From Hyphomicrobiales bacterium (GTDB lineage Bacteria; Pseudomonadota; Alphaproteobacteria; Rhizobiales; Rhizobiaceae), in NCBI GenBank assembly GCA_900472395.1, contig UCHV01000010.1, positions 62,001 to 126,000 of the forward strand: a stretch of DNA of 64,000 bases, written 5' to 3'. Shown here piece by piece: positions 53,261-62,664 of this stretch (its first letter is position 1; each line of letters opens with the position of its first letter). The notes beneath the pieces were generated by a model that was not told the origin of the DNA, searched no databases, and saw only the letters and a list, made by a program, of their open reading frames with translations. The position numbers and the translations under genes were made by a program.

Positions 53261-54169
53261 ATGGCATTTCTCACAAGGCCGAAAACGATCCGGCGCCGCG
53301 ATGTCCTTCTGGGTGTCGCGGCCTCTTTGCTTGCCGGCCATGCGGGAGCCGCGAAAGCCGCGGCGCTGCCGCAGCGCATCGCCGCCATCGATTGGGCCAT
53401 GCTGGAAACCTCGGTCGCATTGGGCGTCATGCCGGTTGCCGCGACCGAACTCATCCAGTTCCGCGATGATGCCGTTGAGCCGGCCATCCCGTCCGATATC
53501 ATCGATCTGGGCCTGCGCGGCTCGGTCAATCTCGAACTTCTGCATCTGGTCAAACCCGACCTGATCCTGATCTCACCCTTCTACACGCGCCACGAGGCGG
53601 CGCTTTCCGCCATCGCGCCGACCATGTCCCTGCCTTTTTACGTCAAGGGCGAGCCGCCTTTCGACAAGGCGCTGGCGGCCGTGCAGGCGCTGGGCGAACG
53701 GTTGGGACGAACCGAACAGGCAGCCAGCGTGACGGCGGACATTCTCGGTACGCTGGACACCATGCGCCGGTCGCTCTCACGTTTTGCCGACCGCCCCACC
53801 TATCTCGTCAATGTCGGCGACAGCAGGCATGTGCGCATCTTCGGTACCGACAGCATGTTCGGCGATGTGTTGTCGCGGCTCGGTCTGCGCAATGCCTGGA
53901 ACGATCGCTCGCGCTTCACGTTCGCGGCCCCGGTGCCGATCGAGCAGCTGGCGGCGCAAAAGGATGCCCGTATCGTCATCGTTTCCGAAATCCCGGTGCA
54001 ATCCCGCCGCGATCTGCGCAGCAGCATGATCTGGAATTCGCTGGAACCGGTGCGCGAAGGTCGTGTGCTGCAGCTCGGCAATATCGCGCCCTATGGCGGC
54101 GTGACGGCGGGCATGCGTTTCGCCCGGCTGTTTGCCGAGGCCCTGCAGACAGAAGGTGCCGGGCGTTGA
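53261..54169 (+). CDS. fhuD: Iron-siderophore ABC transporter substrate-binding protein (FhuD-like)
   Basis: This 302-aa periplasmic binding protein of the TroA/FecB fold has a twin-arginine-like N-terminus (TIRRRDVLLGVAASLLAG), so export may be Tat-dependent as for several FhuD-type proteins. Motifs include QRIAAIDWAMLETSVALGVMPVA and LLHLVKPDLILISPFYTR. It is the periplasmic carrier for hydroxamate-type ferric siderophores. It lies 8 bases after the receptor gene and overlaps the permease by 4 bases. Confidence 0.85.
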   Translation: MAFLTRPKTIRRRDVLLGVAASLLAGHAGAAKAAALPQRIAAIDWAMLETSVALGVMPVAATELIQFRDDAVEPAIPSDIIDLGLRGSVNLELLHLVKPDLILISPFYTRHEAALSAIAPTMSLPFYVKGEPPFDKALAAVQALGERLGRTEQAASVTADILGTLDTMRRSLSRFADRPTYLVNVGDSRHVRIFGTDSMFGDVLSRLGLRNAWNDRSRFTFAAPVPIEQLAAQKDARIVIVSEIPVQSRRDLRSSMIWNSLEPVREGRVLQLGNIAPYGGVTAGMRFARLFAEALQTEGAGR

Positions 54170-56133
54170 AACGTTCCATCTGGCTCCTTCCATTGATGGC
54201 CCTTCTGGCGGCCACCGCGCTGTTCGTGCACGAGGCGTCGCTTTTGGTCGAACCCGGCCGCTGGGCCGATGTCATCTTTTCCCCAAATGTCCCGTCTATG
54301 GACGAGGTCATCCTGTTTTACGGTGTCTTTCCGCGCGCAGCCGTGGCGCTGGCGGCGGGGGCGGCGCTGGGCCTGTCCGGCGCACTTTTGCAGCAATTGT
54401 TGCGCAACCCGATTGCCGATCCCTCGACGCTCGGCATTTCCGCCGGCGCTCAACTTTCCATCGTCGTCGCCACATTGTTCTTTCCGGAATTTCTCGATGG
54501 CAACCGCACCTTTGTCGCGTTGTTTGGCGCCGGTGCGGCTGCGGCCATCGTTTTTGCGCTCGCGTGGCGGCGCGCATTCGAACCGGTCACCATGGTCGTT
54601 TCCGGCCTCCTCGTCGGTGTTACCGCCGCCGCATTTTCCGCGGCCTTGACACTGGCGCAAGGCGAATACCTGATGTCGTTGGTCACCTGGAATGGCGGCT
54701 CTCTCAGCCAGCAGGACTGGTCCGTCTTCCAGTCGCTCTCCATCGAGTTTCTGGTGGCAGCCATCCTCTCCGCCCTGTTGCTGCGGCCGCTTCTTCTGCT
54801 CGGGCTGGGCGATGCCGGCGCGCGTTCGCTCGGCGTCAATCTCGCCGGCATCCGGTTTGCCGTGGCAACGGTTGCGACGGCGCTGGCGGGTTTTGTCGCT
54901 GCCGGCGTCGGGCTGGTCAGTTTTGTCGGCCTTGCCGCACCGGCGCTGGTGCGTGGGCTCGGCATTCGCCGTCCGGTGCTGGTCGTGGCGCTTTCGCCTG
55001 TTGCAGGCGCTCTGCTTCTTTTCCTGTGCGACGGCCTCGTTCAATATGTGGCCAGCAGCGCCGGCGAGACTTTTCCGACGGGGGCCGTTACGGCGCTGAT
55101 CGGCGGGCCGCTGCTTCTCTGGCTGCTGCCGCGTGTGCGGACCATGGAGCTGCATGAAAAGCCGGCACTGATCCTGAAGCCGATCCCGTTTCATCGCGGC
55201 CTGCCGGTTTTCGCGCTTGCATCCGTTGCCATCGTGATCCTGGCGCTGGTCGTGGCCCGCAACGGCGCAAGCTGGATTTTCCTCGACATCGGCCAGGTTG
55301 CCGATCTGGCGCCGTTGCGCTGGCCGCGCCTCATGGCTTCGGCGGCCGCGGGTGGGCTTCTGGCGCTCACGGGCGCCATCCTTCAACGCATGACCGGCAA
55401 TGCCATGGCAAGCCCGGAAGTGATCGGCGTCAGCGGCGGTGCCGGTCTCGGTTTTGCCGCGGCGTTGACCTTCTGGCCGATGGGTGGTGCGCTCACGCAG
55501 CTGGGCGGCGCGGGCACGGGGGCGCTGATCGTCATGGCGCTGGTTCTCGCCTTCGCCAGTCGTCGCCATCTGCCGGCGGACAAGTTGCTTCTTGCGGGCA
55601 TTGCCATCGGCTCGCTCAGTTCCTCGGTGCTTGCCGCCCTGATGGCGATCGGCGATCAACGCTCCTGGCAGATCCTTGCTTGGCTCGGAGGTTCGGCATC
55701 GACGGCAACAGCCGGGACGGCGCTGCTGCTTTCGGGCATTGCCGCGGTCGCGCTGCTGGCTTCGATGTTCTTCACCCGCTGGCTCGCCGTGCTGCCGCTC
55801 GGTGCGCCGGTCGCCCGTGCATTGGGGGTCTCGGTGCCGGTCAGCCGCATCGTGCTTCTGCTCATCTGCGGCATCGCCACCGGCGCGGCATCGCTTCTTG
55901 TCGGGCCTTTGAGTTTTGTCGGCCTGATCGCACCGCATATCGTGCTGCGTGCCGGTTTCGTGCGTGCCGGGGACCACATGGCCGCCTCGTTCCTGCTTGG
56001 CGCCGTGATCATGGCGTTCGCCGATTTCGGTTCCCGCACCGCAACCTTCCCATATGAATTGCCGCTCGGTCTTTTCGCGGCCATGGTCGGTGCGCCCTAT
56101 CTCATCTGGCTGGTGGCGCGCGGCGAGCGGTAG
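54166..56133 (+). CDS. fhuB: Iron-siderophore ABC transporter permease FhuB (fused double permease)
   Basis: This 655-aa protein consists of two tandem FecCD/BtuC-type permease halves, each with a GAALGLSGALLQQLLRNPIADPSTLGISAGA or GALLQRMTGNAMASPEVIGVSGGA signature and ending in SFVGLIAPH-like motifs. The fused form is characteristic of FhuB. The start is TTG in a TTGA overlap with fhuD. About 18-20 membrane segments are expected. The partner ATPase FhuC is absent downstream in the window. Confidence 0.9.
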   Translation: MKRSIWLLPLMALLAATALFVHEASLLVEPGRWADVIFSPNVPSMDEVILFYGVFPRAAVALAAGAALGLSGALLQQLLRNPIADPSTLGISAGAQLSIVVATLFFPEFLDGNRTFVALFGAGAAAAIVFALAWRRAFEPVTMVVSGLLVGVTAAAFSAALTLAQGEYLMSLVTWNGGSLSQQDWSVFQSLSIEFLVAAILSALLLRPLLLLGLGDAGARSLGVNLAGIRFAVATVATALAGFVAAGVGLVSFVGLAAPALVRGLGIRRPVLVVALSPVAGALLLFLCDGLVQYVASSAGETFPTGAVTALIGGPLLLWLLPRVRTMELHEKPALILKPIPFHRGLPVFALASVAIVILALVVARNGASWIFLDIGQVADLAPLRWPRLMASAAAGGLLALTGAILQRMTGNAMASPEVIGVSGGAGLGFAAALTFWPMGGALTQLGGAGTGALIVMALVLAFASRRHLPADKLLLAGIAIGSLSSSVLAALMAIGDQRSWQILAWLGGSASTATAGTALLLSGIAAVALLASMFFTRWLAVLPLGAPVARALGVSVPVSRIVLLLICGIATGAASLLVGPLSFVGLIAPHIVLRAGFVRAGDHMAASFLLGAVIMAFADFGSRTATFPYELPLGLFAAMVGAPYLIWLVARGER

Positions 56134-56285
56134 AGCTTCATTGCGCTGTCGTCCACTTCGAAATGGCAGACGGAATCCGCCCTTGGCGATCCTGAAACTT
56201 TCAAAAATCACCAGCGTCTTGCGGGGTGTTCGGTCGGGGCAATGACGATGTCGATAGCCACGGCCGAGAAGCCGCCATCGGGTAG

Positions 56286-56942
56286 TCAGTCGCGATCCGG
56301 CGCTCCGAGCGGAAAATTCTTGCGGTACGGGCGTGCGTCATCCACCGCACGGGCAAAGGATGGCCGTTTCAGAAGCCGCTGGCGGTAAGCTGCGACGGCC
56401 GGAAAACGGTCGCCAAGCGGGTGTGACCAGTCGGCGTAGAACAGCGAAGGGGCGGCGGCACAATCGGCCAGCGTGAACCGTTCGCCTGCCGCCCATTGCC
56501 GTCCCGCAATATGCTCTTCAAGCCAGGAATAGGCCGCATCCAGCATGTCGCGCGCTTCCTGCACCCCATAGGGATCGCGGTTTTCCGGCTGTCGGAGCGC
56601 GTTGAAGACGATCTTCTGCTGCGGGGTAGATACGTAATTGTCGAAAAAGCGGTCGAGCATGCGCACCTCGACGGCAAAGGCAGCGTCTGCGGGGATCAAT
56701 TCGACAGCGCCGGGATAATGCACCTGAAGATATTCGATGATGCTGGTGGCCTCATGAACAAGGCGGCCATTATCGCTCAACATCGGAAATCGTTTGACCG
56801 GCCACGCGGCCACCAGTTCCTCATAGGCGTTTGCATCTTCGCCCAGCGTCCGCGTTTCGAAATCCACGCCGTTTTCGTAAAGCGCGATCAGCACTTTCTG
56901 GCAGTAGGACGAGAAAGGATGCGAATAGAGCACGGGTCGCAT
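56286..56942 (-). CDS. Glutathione S-transferase family protein
   Basis: This 218-aa protein has an N-terminal thioredoxin-like GST domain (VLYSHPFSSYCQKVLIALYENGVDFETR, with the VKRFPMLSDNGRLVHEATSIIEYL glutathione-binding stretch) and a helical C-terminal domain (GERFTLADCAAAPSLFYADWS). ATG 56942 has GGGAGG upstream. Substrate unknown. It follows convergent to the siderophore operon. Confidence 0.85.
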   Translation of the reverse strand: MRPVLYSHPFSSYCQKVLIALYENGVDFETRTLGEDANAYEELVAAWPVKRFPMLSDNGRLVHEATSIIEYLQVHYPGAVELIPADAAFAVEVRMLDRFFDNYVSTPQQKIVFNALRQPENRDPYGVQEARDMLDAAYSWLEEHIAGRQWAAGERFTLADCAAAPSLFYADWSHPLGDRFPAVAAYRQRLLKRPSFARAVDDARPYRKNFPLGAPDRD

Positions 56943-57024
56943 TGCAAGGCCTCCCAAACCGATTGCAAAGTGAAATCGGTTTGATCCTATCATTTTTGCC
57001 GGTGCTCGCAAGAGCCGTTCGGGG

Positions 57025-58527
57025 TCAGAGGGCCGCCTTCAGTTTTCGCCCGAACCGCTGTTTCAGAAAACGCGAGGCGCGATAACGCCGGCCGGCCGGC
57101 CGTTCGGGGTCTGCTATATCGCTTTCGGCAAACATTTCCTCGTCGGCGGTCAGTTCGCGCATCGGCACGGGCACAAGGCCGCGGCCGTTGTTCCGGTTCA
57201 GCGCGTCGATGGCCCTGACCAGCGATCCGCCATGCGCGGCAATTGCCTCGCCTACCTCTTCCACCGTGCGACCAAGATGCTCGGCCACAAGGTCGTTGCG
57301 GGTGGCGATGATCTTGTCGCGCAGGATATCCTGATCGGGGCGGGCGGCCAGCACCACATCGCATTCCGTATCGTAGCCCATCGAACGATTGTTGAGGTTG
57401 GCCGAGCCGATCTTGATGATACGGTCATCGGCGAACATCATCTTGGCATGCACATAGATCGGCGTGCGCGCATCGTTGACCGGATAAAACAGCCGGAAGC
57501 GGTCGTGACGATCGGCGTCCTGCACCAGTTTCATCAGGCGTATGCGGGCGCTGTCCATGGCCTTGGCCTCGAGATAACCTTCGCAGCCTTGCGGATTGAT
57601 GAGAACCACTTCCGGTCCGTCTTCTTCCTTCAGTCGCTCGGCGATGGCCTTTGCGATGCGACGCGATGCGAAATACTGGCTTTCGATATAGAGGGTCTTC
57701 TTCACCGCCGCGATGATGGCGAGCTTGGCCGTTTCGATCTCCACGATCTGTTTTCGTTCGGCATATTCGGGTGCCGTGCGGGCAATACCGATATCGACAT
57801 CTTCAAACCCGACCTCCAGTCCTTCCGGCCAGGGGTCGCCATCGCAATGTTCGACGTCGAGATCTTCGTCGGTTGCCAGTTTCCACCGCCGCCGTGCGAC
57901 CTCGCCAAGCGCCGCAGCGGCAGGGCCGGAAAGGCAGGTGGTAGCATCGTGCCAGGGCTCCTGCGCAAAGCCCATGGGCGAGCGGCGGGCCGGGGCATTT
58001 TCGGCATGGTCTCGCGTGTCCCAGCGGCCGACCGTCATGTCTATGCCGCCGCAAAAAGCCACGCGGTCATCGATGACAAGCAGCTTCATGTGATGCGCCG
58101 ACATGGCGGGGTGAGCGCCATCCAGCTTGAGGTGGATGCGTTTGTCGAACACCCACTTCAACATGTAGAACGGTGTTTCACCGCGCGTGATCGAGTTGAT
58201 CAGGCCGATATCCCATTTGAGGATGCGAATATCGAGATCTTCGTTGCGGCGGGCGAGCGCGTTGAGAAAGGAGCCGAGCTGATCCGGCCATTCTGCGTGT
58301 TTTTCCGCCGCCGGCTCCAGCCTGATACGGGTATCGAAATCCCAGCCGATCAGGTAAATGGAGCGCTTCGCCTTGGTCATCGCGCTTTTTGCGGCGCTGA
58401 AAAAATCCGCTGCATCGACAATGATCGACAAACGCTCCGCCTTGGCAATGCGCCAGCAGGTTTCGCCTTCTTCCAATATATCTCGCATGGTCTGCCGGTC
58501 TGCTTCGACTGTGTTGTGGCAAGGCAT
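57025..58527 (-). CDS. Phospholipase D family protein (two HKD motifs)
   Basis: This protein of about 500 aa has two complete HKD motifs: HHMKLLVIDDRVAFCGGIDM and HAKMMFADDRIIKIGSANLNNRS. It would hydrolyse or transfer phosphodiesters; cardiolipin synthase-like or phospholipase D activity is possible. No signal peptide or membrane segment is seen. The start is unsure: ATG 58527 or ATG 58488, neither with a clear ribosome binding site. Confidence 0.82.
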   Translation of the reverse strand: MPCHNTVEADRQTMRDILEEGETCWRIAKAERLSIIVDAADFFSAAKSAMTKAKRSIYLIGWDFDTRIRLEPAAEKHAEWPDQLGSFLNALARRNEDLDIRILKWDIGLINSITRGETPFYMLKWVFDKRIHLKLDGAHPAMSAHHMKLLVIDDRVAFCGGIDMTVGRWDTRDHAENAPARRSPMGFAQEPWHDATTCLSGPAAAALGEVARRRWKLATDEDLDVEHCDGDPWPEGLEVGFEDVDIGIARTAPEYAERKQIVEIETAKLAIIAAVKKTLYIESQYFASRRIAKAIAERLKEEDGPEVVLINPQGCEGYLEAKAMDSARIRLMKLVQDADRHDRFRLFYPVNDARTPIYVHAKMMFADDRIIKIGSANLNNRSMGYDTECDVVLAARPDQDILRDKIIATRNDLVAEHLGRTVEEVGEAIAAHGGSLVRAIDALNRNNGRGLVPVPMRELTADEEMFAESDIADPERPAGRRYRASRFLKQRFGRKLKAAL

Positions 58528-58599
58528 ATAGGGCGTCGTTTCGACATGGCTATCGCAGGCGCGAACAGGCTGTGATTTCTCGCACGGGCAGCGCCATCA

Positions 58600-58611
58600 C
58601 GTCATATGACG
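58600..58611. promoter_or_regulatory. Perfect 12-bp palindrome between divergent genes
   Basis: CGTCATATGACG lies in the 209-base gap between the PLD gene (minus) and the small membrane peptide gene (plus). It may be an operator, but no regulator is adjacent. Confidence 0.35.
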
Positions 58612-58736
58612 AGCGTTAATAAAAAAGGCGCGTGATACCTTCTTTTCATCGCATCCCGGCCCTAGTCTTTGTTTCATATGAGGAATGTCGAAAGGATCGT
58701 CGCGCAGGCGATCGGGCGCGAGCGGAGGTCACGGAA

Positions 58737-58895
58737 ATGCGGATCACATGGTTTCTGTTGGTGGGTATCCTCGTGGCCATGGTTTTGAGCATCACCTTGA
58801 TCGATAACCGCATTCCGGCCCCGCCGGGCATTCAGCCGGGCCAGACGGAGCCGGCGCCTGCCAATCCGCTGGCTCCGCCACCGAGCCAGCAGTAA
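58737..58895 (+). CDS. Small single-pass membrane peptide, proline-rich tail
   Basis: This 52-aa peptide has one N-terminal hydrophobic helix (MRITWFLLVGILVAMVLSIT). It is followed by a Pro/Ala-rich tail ending APPPSQQ. A strong GGAGG lies 8 bases upstream of ATG 58737, which supports it as a real gene. The tail would lie in the periplasm. Function unknown. Confidence 0.6.
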   Translation: MRITWFLLVGILVAMVLSITLIDNRIPAPPGIQPGQTEPAPANPLAPPPSQQ

Positions 58896-58912
58896 GGCAA
58901 TCTTCCGCTGTT

Positions 58913-59689
58913 TCAGCCCTGTCCCTTGACGGCGATAAGAAAGAAGCGGGGGAAGGCAAGCAGCCGGCGACCATCCCCCATCGGCGGATAGGCCTCGTTG
59001 ATGCGGGCCTCGTAATCTGCCAGAAAAGCATCGCGATGGTGTGAGCCGGCAGCATCGAGATAGGGTCTCAGACCTGTCGCCTTCACCCATTCGACGATAG
59101 CCGCGGCATCCGCCATCGGGTGATAGTAGGTGGTGTGCCAGACATCGATCCCGATTGATTTCGGTGCCAGCCGATCGATATAGTCCGATGCCGGCGGAAG
59201 CGGTTTTCGCTTGACCTTGCCGCCCTGGAATGCTTCCGACCATGGGCCGGAAAGACCGGTCTCCTCCATCATCCGATGCGACGCTTCGGTCAGGTTGTCC
59301 GGCATCTGTACCGCCAGAACGCCGCCGGGTTTGAGGTGATCCATCAGTCGCGCCAGGACCGAGACATGATCGGGCACCCATTGGAACACGGCATTGGCAT
59401 AAAGCAGGTCCACCGGCGCGTCCGGTTCCCATGTCGCAAGATCTGCGGCGTCGAAGGTGACCGCCGGCAGGCGCTTTCGGGCGGCGGCCAGCATGTTGTC
59501 GTCACTGTCGATACCGGTCACGTTGGCGGCCCCAAAACGTTCGACCAGCAATTCGGTGGAATTGCCGGGTCCGCAACCGAGATCGAAGGCGCGGCTGGCG
59601 GTGGCAAGCGGCACCTGCGCCATCAAATCCCGGGCAGGACGGGTGCGCTCGTCCTCGAATTTCAGATATTGTTGCGAGGACCATGCCAT
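58913..59689 (-). CDS. tam: Trans-aconitate 2-methyltransferase-like protein
   Basis: This 258-aa SAM-dependent methyltransferase has the motif [20 protein letters not shown], then IDSDDNML and [36 protein letters not shown], and late [14 protein letters not shown], all typical of Tam. The known reaction is methyl esterification of trans-aconitate, an inhibitor of the TCA cycle. AAGGAGA precedes ATG 59689; a 19-residue in-frame extension is rejected. Confidence 0.85.
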   Translation of the reverse strand: MAWSSQQYLKFEDERTRPARDLMAQVPLATASRAFDLGCGPGNSTELLVERFGAANVTGIDSDDNMLAAARKRLPAVTFDAADLATWEPDAPVDLLYANAVFQWVPDHVSVLARLMDHLKPGGVLAVQMPDNLTEASHRMMEETGLSGPWSEAFQGGKVKRKPLPPASDYIDRLAPKSIGIDVWHTTYYHPMADAAAIVEWVKATGLRPYLDAAGSHHRDAFLADYEARINEAYPPMGDGRRLLAFPRFFLIAVKGQG

Positions 59690-59942
59690 GGGCTTCTCCT
59701 TCTCCCGTATCGCCGTCATTGGATACGGGAACGGCCCGAGCGGCAAGTGGGCGAATTTGCGCGGTGAACCCGTCTCGTATCACAGATGCTGATGCACTCA
59801 TTTATGCCGAAACTGAATTGCTGCAACGACCGCCACAGCTATCCGCTTTTTAGCGTAGGAGTGGATTTTTCGACGAAAAACGCCTTGACCTCGGGGCCGC
59901 GCCGCGCCTTCACTCGGTCACGAAATTTGCAAGGAGAATGGC

Positions 59943-60827
59943 ATGTCCGTTGATACGTCCCCCAAAAGCACCACTTGGACTTTCGTCGATGGTGAATGGC
60001 TTTCGGGCAATCCGAAGCTGATCGGCCCAACGTCGCACGCCATGTGGCTCGGCTCGACGGTGTTCGACGGCGCGCGCTGGTTCGACGGCATCTCGCCGGA
60101 TCTGGACCTGCATTGCCAGCGTATCAACCGCTCGGCCATCAACATGGGCATGAAGCCCACGAAGACGCCGGAAGAGATCGAGGCGCTGGCGCTCGAAGGC
60201 GTCAAGAAATTCGACGGCAAGACCGCCATCTATATCAAGCCGATGTACTGGTCGGAACACGGCACTTCGTTCAGCGTCGTTGCCGCCGATCCGGAATCGA
60301 CCCGTTTTGCCCTGTGCCTGTTCGAAGCGCCGATGAATACGGCAAAACCGTCGTCGCTGACGGTTTCTCCTTACCGTCGTCCGAACCCGGAAGTCGCCAT
60401 GACGGCCGCCAAGGCCGGCAGCCTGTATCCCAACAGCGGCCGCATGATCATCGAAGCGCGCAATCGCGGTTTCGACAATGCGCTTGCCCGCGACATGAAC
60501 GGAAATGTGGCCGAAACCGCCTCGTCCAACATCTTCATCGTCAAGGACGGCGTCGTCTTCACGCCGATCGCCAACGGAACCTTTCTTGCCGGTATCACCC
60601 GTTCGCGCGTGATCGGACTATTGCGTCAGGGCGGCTATGAGGTTCGTGAAGCGACCATCACGGTCGAGGACGTCGCAAAGGCCGATGAGATCTTCACGTC
60701 GGGTAATTACTCGAAGATCGTTCCGATCAACAAATTCGAAGAGCGCGAATTGCAGCCCGGTCCGGTCGCGGCCAAGGCGCTCGAACTCTACATGGATTGG
60801 GCCAACGCAACGCGCAAGGCTGCCTGA
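59943..60827 (+). CDS. ilvE: Branched-chain amino acid aminotransferase (class IV)
   Basis: This 294-aa fold-type IV PLP enzyme has the cofactor lysine in AMTAAKAGSLYPNS. The later NGNVAETASSNIFIVKDGVVFTP and FLAGITRSRVIGLLR are family signatures. It transfers amino groups between branched-chain keto acids and glutamate. It lies alone behind a good AAGGAGA site and ends in a strong terminator. The sequence type is common in alphaproteobacteria, and a D-amino acid aminotransferase-like specificity cannot be excluded. Confidence 0.83.
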   Translation: MSVDTSPKSTTWTFVDGEWLSGNPKLIGPTSHAMWLGSTVFDGARWFDGISPDLDLHCQRINRSAINMGMKPTKTPEEIEALALEGVKKFDGKTAIYIKPMYWSEHGTSFSVVAADPESTRFALCLFEAPMNTAKPSSLTVSPYRRPNPEVAMTAAKAGSLYPNSGRMIIEARNRGFDNALARDMNGNVAETASSNIFIVKDGVVFTPIANGTFLAGITRSRVIGLLRQGGYEVREATITVEDVAKADEIFTSGNYSKIVPINKFEERELQPGPVAAKALELYMDWANATRKAA

Positions 60828-61132
60828 CTTTTTCTCGAGATACCTGCGAATAACGAGGACGGCGCCTTTGAGGCGCCGTTTGTCGTTTCAGGAATGGCTA
60901 AGCCGGACAGATTGCAAGTTCAGCAAGGTTGCGCCTGCTTTGAGCGAGTTAATGTGATTAACGCTCGGTAATGCGGAAATGCTTTGAGTTTAGCGCAATC
61001 TAAAGTTGATTGGTTGGCGTCGCTTCCCGCCACTATTCGTTGGGCGATAACAGAAAACCGAACCCGATCAACATCCGGGCGCAACCGCGACCGATGCGTT
61101 CATTCGCGCGCGCCTGCACAGGAGAACAAGAC
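60828..61132 (+). other. Intergenic region between ilvE-like gene and unknown gene pair
   Basis: This 305-base gap holds the terminator of the aminotransferase gene and, presumably, the promoter of the gene at 61133. No credible coding region or strong dyad was found apart from that terminator. Confidence 0.5.
60859..60889 (+). terminator. Rho-independent terminator after the aminotransferase gene
   Basis: ACGGCGCCT-TTG-AGGCGCCGT forms a 9-bp stem at 60859-60879, followed by TTGTCGTTT, which is moderately U-rich. Confidence 0.8.
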
Positions 61133-61756
61133 ATGCCTGGCTACGAACTCGATATCACCTTCGATCAAGCCGGTCTGCAGGCGCTCAATGCTGCCGGCCA
61201 GAGCGTCACGATCGTCAAGCAGACTGCCGGCAGCAAGCCGGTCGCCTGGATCACTTTCACACCGCAGTTGTTCAACGTCATCACTTGGAACCCGGTATAT
61301 TCCGTCTATTCTTCCACCACCAACGCCCAAGCGGGCGCTATCATCCAGACAAGTTCCAAAGCAACAGCTATCGGTGGCAGCAGCTACAATCTCAATACTG
61401 CCGGCTTCTTCGATCCTGGTGTCTCCGGCGCTGTCGGGCCGACCCAATACCAGATCGTTAACAGCGATCCGGACCTGAAGATCGGATCGACGGCTATGGT
61501 GACCGGCGGTCTGCTGCAGGGCGCATCAGTCAACGGTACGGCCGTAACAGCGCCGATGTGCGCCGTCGGCATTCTCTTCAACCAGACGGCGGTCTTCACG
61601 CCGATTGAAACCATCCTGGTGTTCACGTCCAGCTATTCCAACAACGGTATCGTCATTTCTCAGGTTGCCGGTACCGCGCTGGCGGTCAGCTATACCACTA
61701 ACCAGAAGGCGGCGATTACCTATAACGACCAGCAGAACCAGTTCATCGCCGCGTAA
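61133..61756 (+). CDS. Unknown protein, 207 aa, paralogous to the next gene
   Basis: I do not recognise this protein. It begins MPGYELDITFDQAGLQ, has the stretch ITWNPVYSVYSSTTNAQAGA and is rich in small and polar residues, suggesting an all-beta fold. No signal peptide or membrane helix is apparent. GGAGA lies 8 bases before ATG 61133. The following gene encodes a related protein sharing Y-x-L-x-I-x-x-D-Q-x-G-L-Q at the N-terminus and I-x-W-N-x4-V-Y-S-S. A role as a secreted or cytosolic binding protein is possible but not shown. Confidence 0.65.
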   Translation: MPGYELDITFDQAGLQALNAAGQSVTIVKQTAGSKPVAWITFTPQLFNVITWNPVYSVYSSTTNAQAGAIIQTSSKATAIGGSSYNLNTAGFFDPGVSGAVGPTQYQIVNSDPDLKIGSTAMVTGGLLQGASVNGTAVTAPMCAVGILFNQTAVFTPIETILVFTSSYSNNGIVISQVAGTALAVSYTTNQKAAITYNDQQNQFIAA

Positions 61757-61783
61757 GCCGGAAACGGGACTGCGGAAATGACC

Positions 61784-61800
61784 GTGGCGAAGAGCGCCAC
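61784..61800 (+). other. Hairpin in the gap between the paralogous genes
   Basis: GTGGCG-AAGAG-CGCCAC is a perfect 6-bp stem, followed 12 bases later by a second stem GGCGG-CTTAT-CCGCC. Both lie in the 197-base gap and may attenuate or process the shared transcript. There is no T tract. Confidence 0.4.
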
Positions 61801-61953
61801 TGCAACCCTGTCTGGCGGCTTATCCGCCGGCAGGCAGGGCGGCAGATGCGAAACTTTGCCTGAAAAGACGAGCCTGTTTCCGGGCGAGTGCATTTGCGAC
61901 GTCCCTGTCCTGCCGAACGCAACCTTCGAGAGCCACCGTCACCGGATGGTGCC

Positions 61954-62619
61954 ATGACCGAATATACGCTTCAAATCGACATCGACCAGACAGGCTTGCA
62001 GAACATCTACAATGCCGAGATGGCCGTGGCGCTGCTGCAGCCGCAATATCGTGCGTCTTACCAAATCGTGTCTGTCCTTGCGCCTGCGACGAGCATGATC
62101 AACATCAGCTGGAATGATAGCCTGTCGGTCTATTCTTCATCCTACAGTCTTCAGGCCTATAATGTCCTGCGGATCAATTCACAGAGCCCGGCGCTGAGCG
62201 GCCAGGTATTCACGTTCGATGGTCATTTTATCAGTCAGAGCGGGACGACGACACTTCCACAGACGATACAACTCCAGAACGGCTCCGGCGGCATGGTAAC
62301 GGCCGGGTTGGCGCGGACGTTCTGCGTCAATTCGCAGCCGAATGGCACAGCGATACTGGGTGCAACCTCATTGCTCAATGGCGGTCTTGGCACGTTTTCG
62401 ATCAACAACCAGATACTGCTCACCTTGCTGAGCGGCGCGCAGGTAGGGATGGCGATCCCGACGCGGGCCTTTCCGAATTTCCCCGTTGCAAGCGCTCGCG
62501 CCAAAATGCCTGAAAGCAGGATTGCGGCGCAGACCCCGCTTCTTCTGCAGTTCAGTTCAGGCAATCCGACCCAAACCGCCTATTTCAACAGCAATGCCGG
62601 CGTTTTCGTATCCACATGA
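61954..62619 (+). CDS. Unknown protein, 221 aa, paralogue of the upstream gene
   Basis: I cannot name this protein. Its N-terminus MTEYTLQIDIDQTGLQ and the segment ISWNDSLSVYSSSYSLQAYN align with its neighbour, so the pair arose by duplication. The C-terminal half has diverged (RTFCVNSQPNGTAILGATSLLNGG). It appears to be a beta-rich soluble protein with no obvious signal peptide. The ribosome binding site before ATG 61954 is weak, so it may depend on coupling to the upstream gene. Confidence 0.65.
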   Translation: MTEYTLQIDIDQTGLQNIYNAEMAVALLQPQYRASYQIVSVLAPATSMINISWNDSLSVYSSSYSLQAYNVLRINSQSPALSGQVFTFDGHFISQSGTTTLPQTIQLQNGSGGMVTAGLARTFCVNSQPNGTAILGATSLLNGGLGTFSINNQILLTLLSGAQVGMAIPTRAFPNFPVASARAKMPESRIAAQTPLLLQFSSGNPTQTAYFNSNAGVFVST

Positions 62620-62664
62620 TCGGCTCTGCCCCGGGCAGAAAATCTGAAATCAACGCTCGAGCCG

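Noticed and set aside
54091..56211. 706-codon minus-strand ORF opposite fhuB
   Set aside because: Extremely Arg/Gln/Asp-rich, no motif, fully antisense to a well-supported permease.
62626..62640. TCTGCCCCGGGCAGA after the second unknown gene as a terminator
   Set aside because: The arms meet with no room for a stable loop, and no T tract follows.
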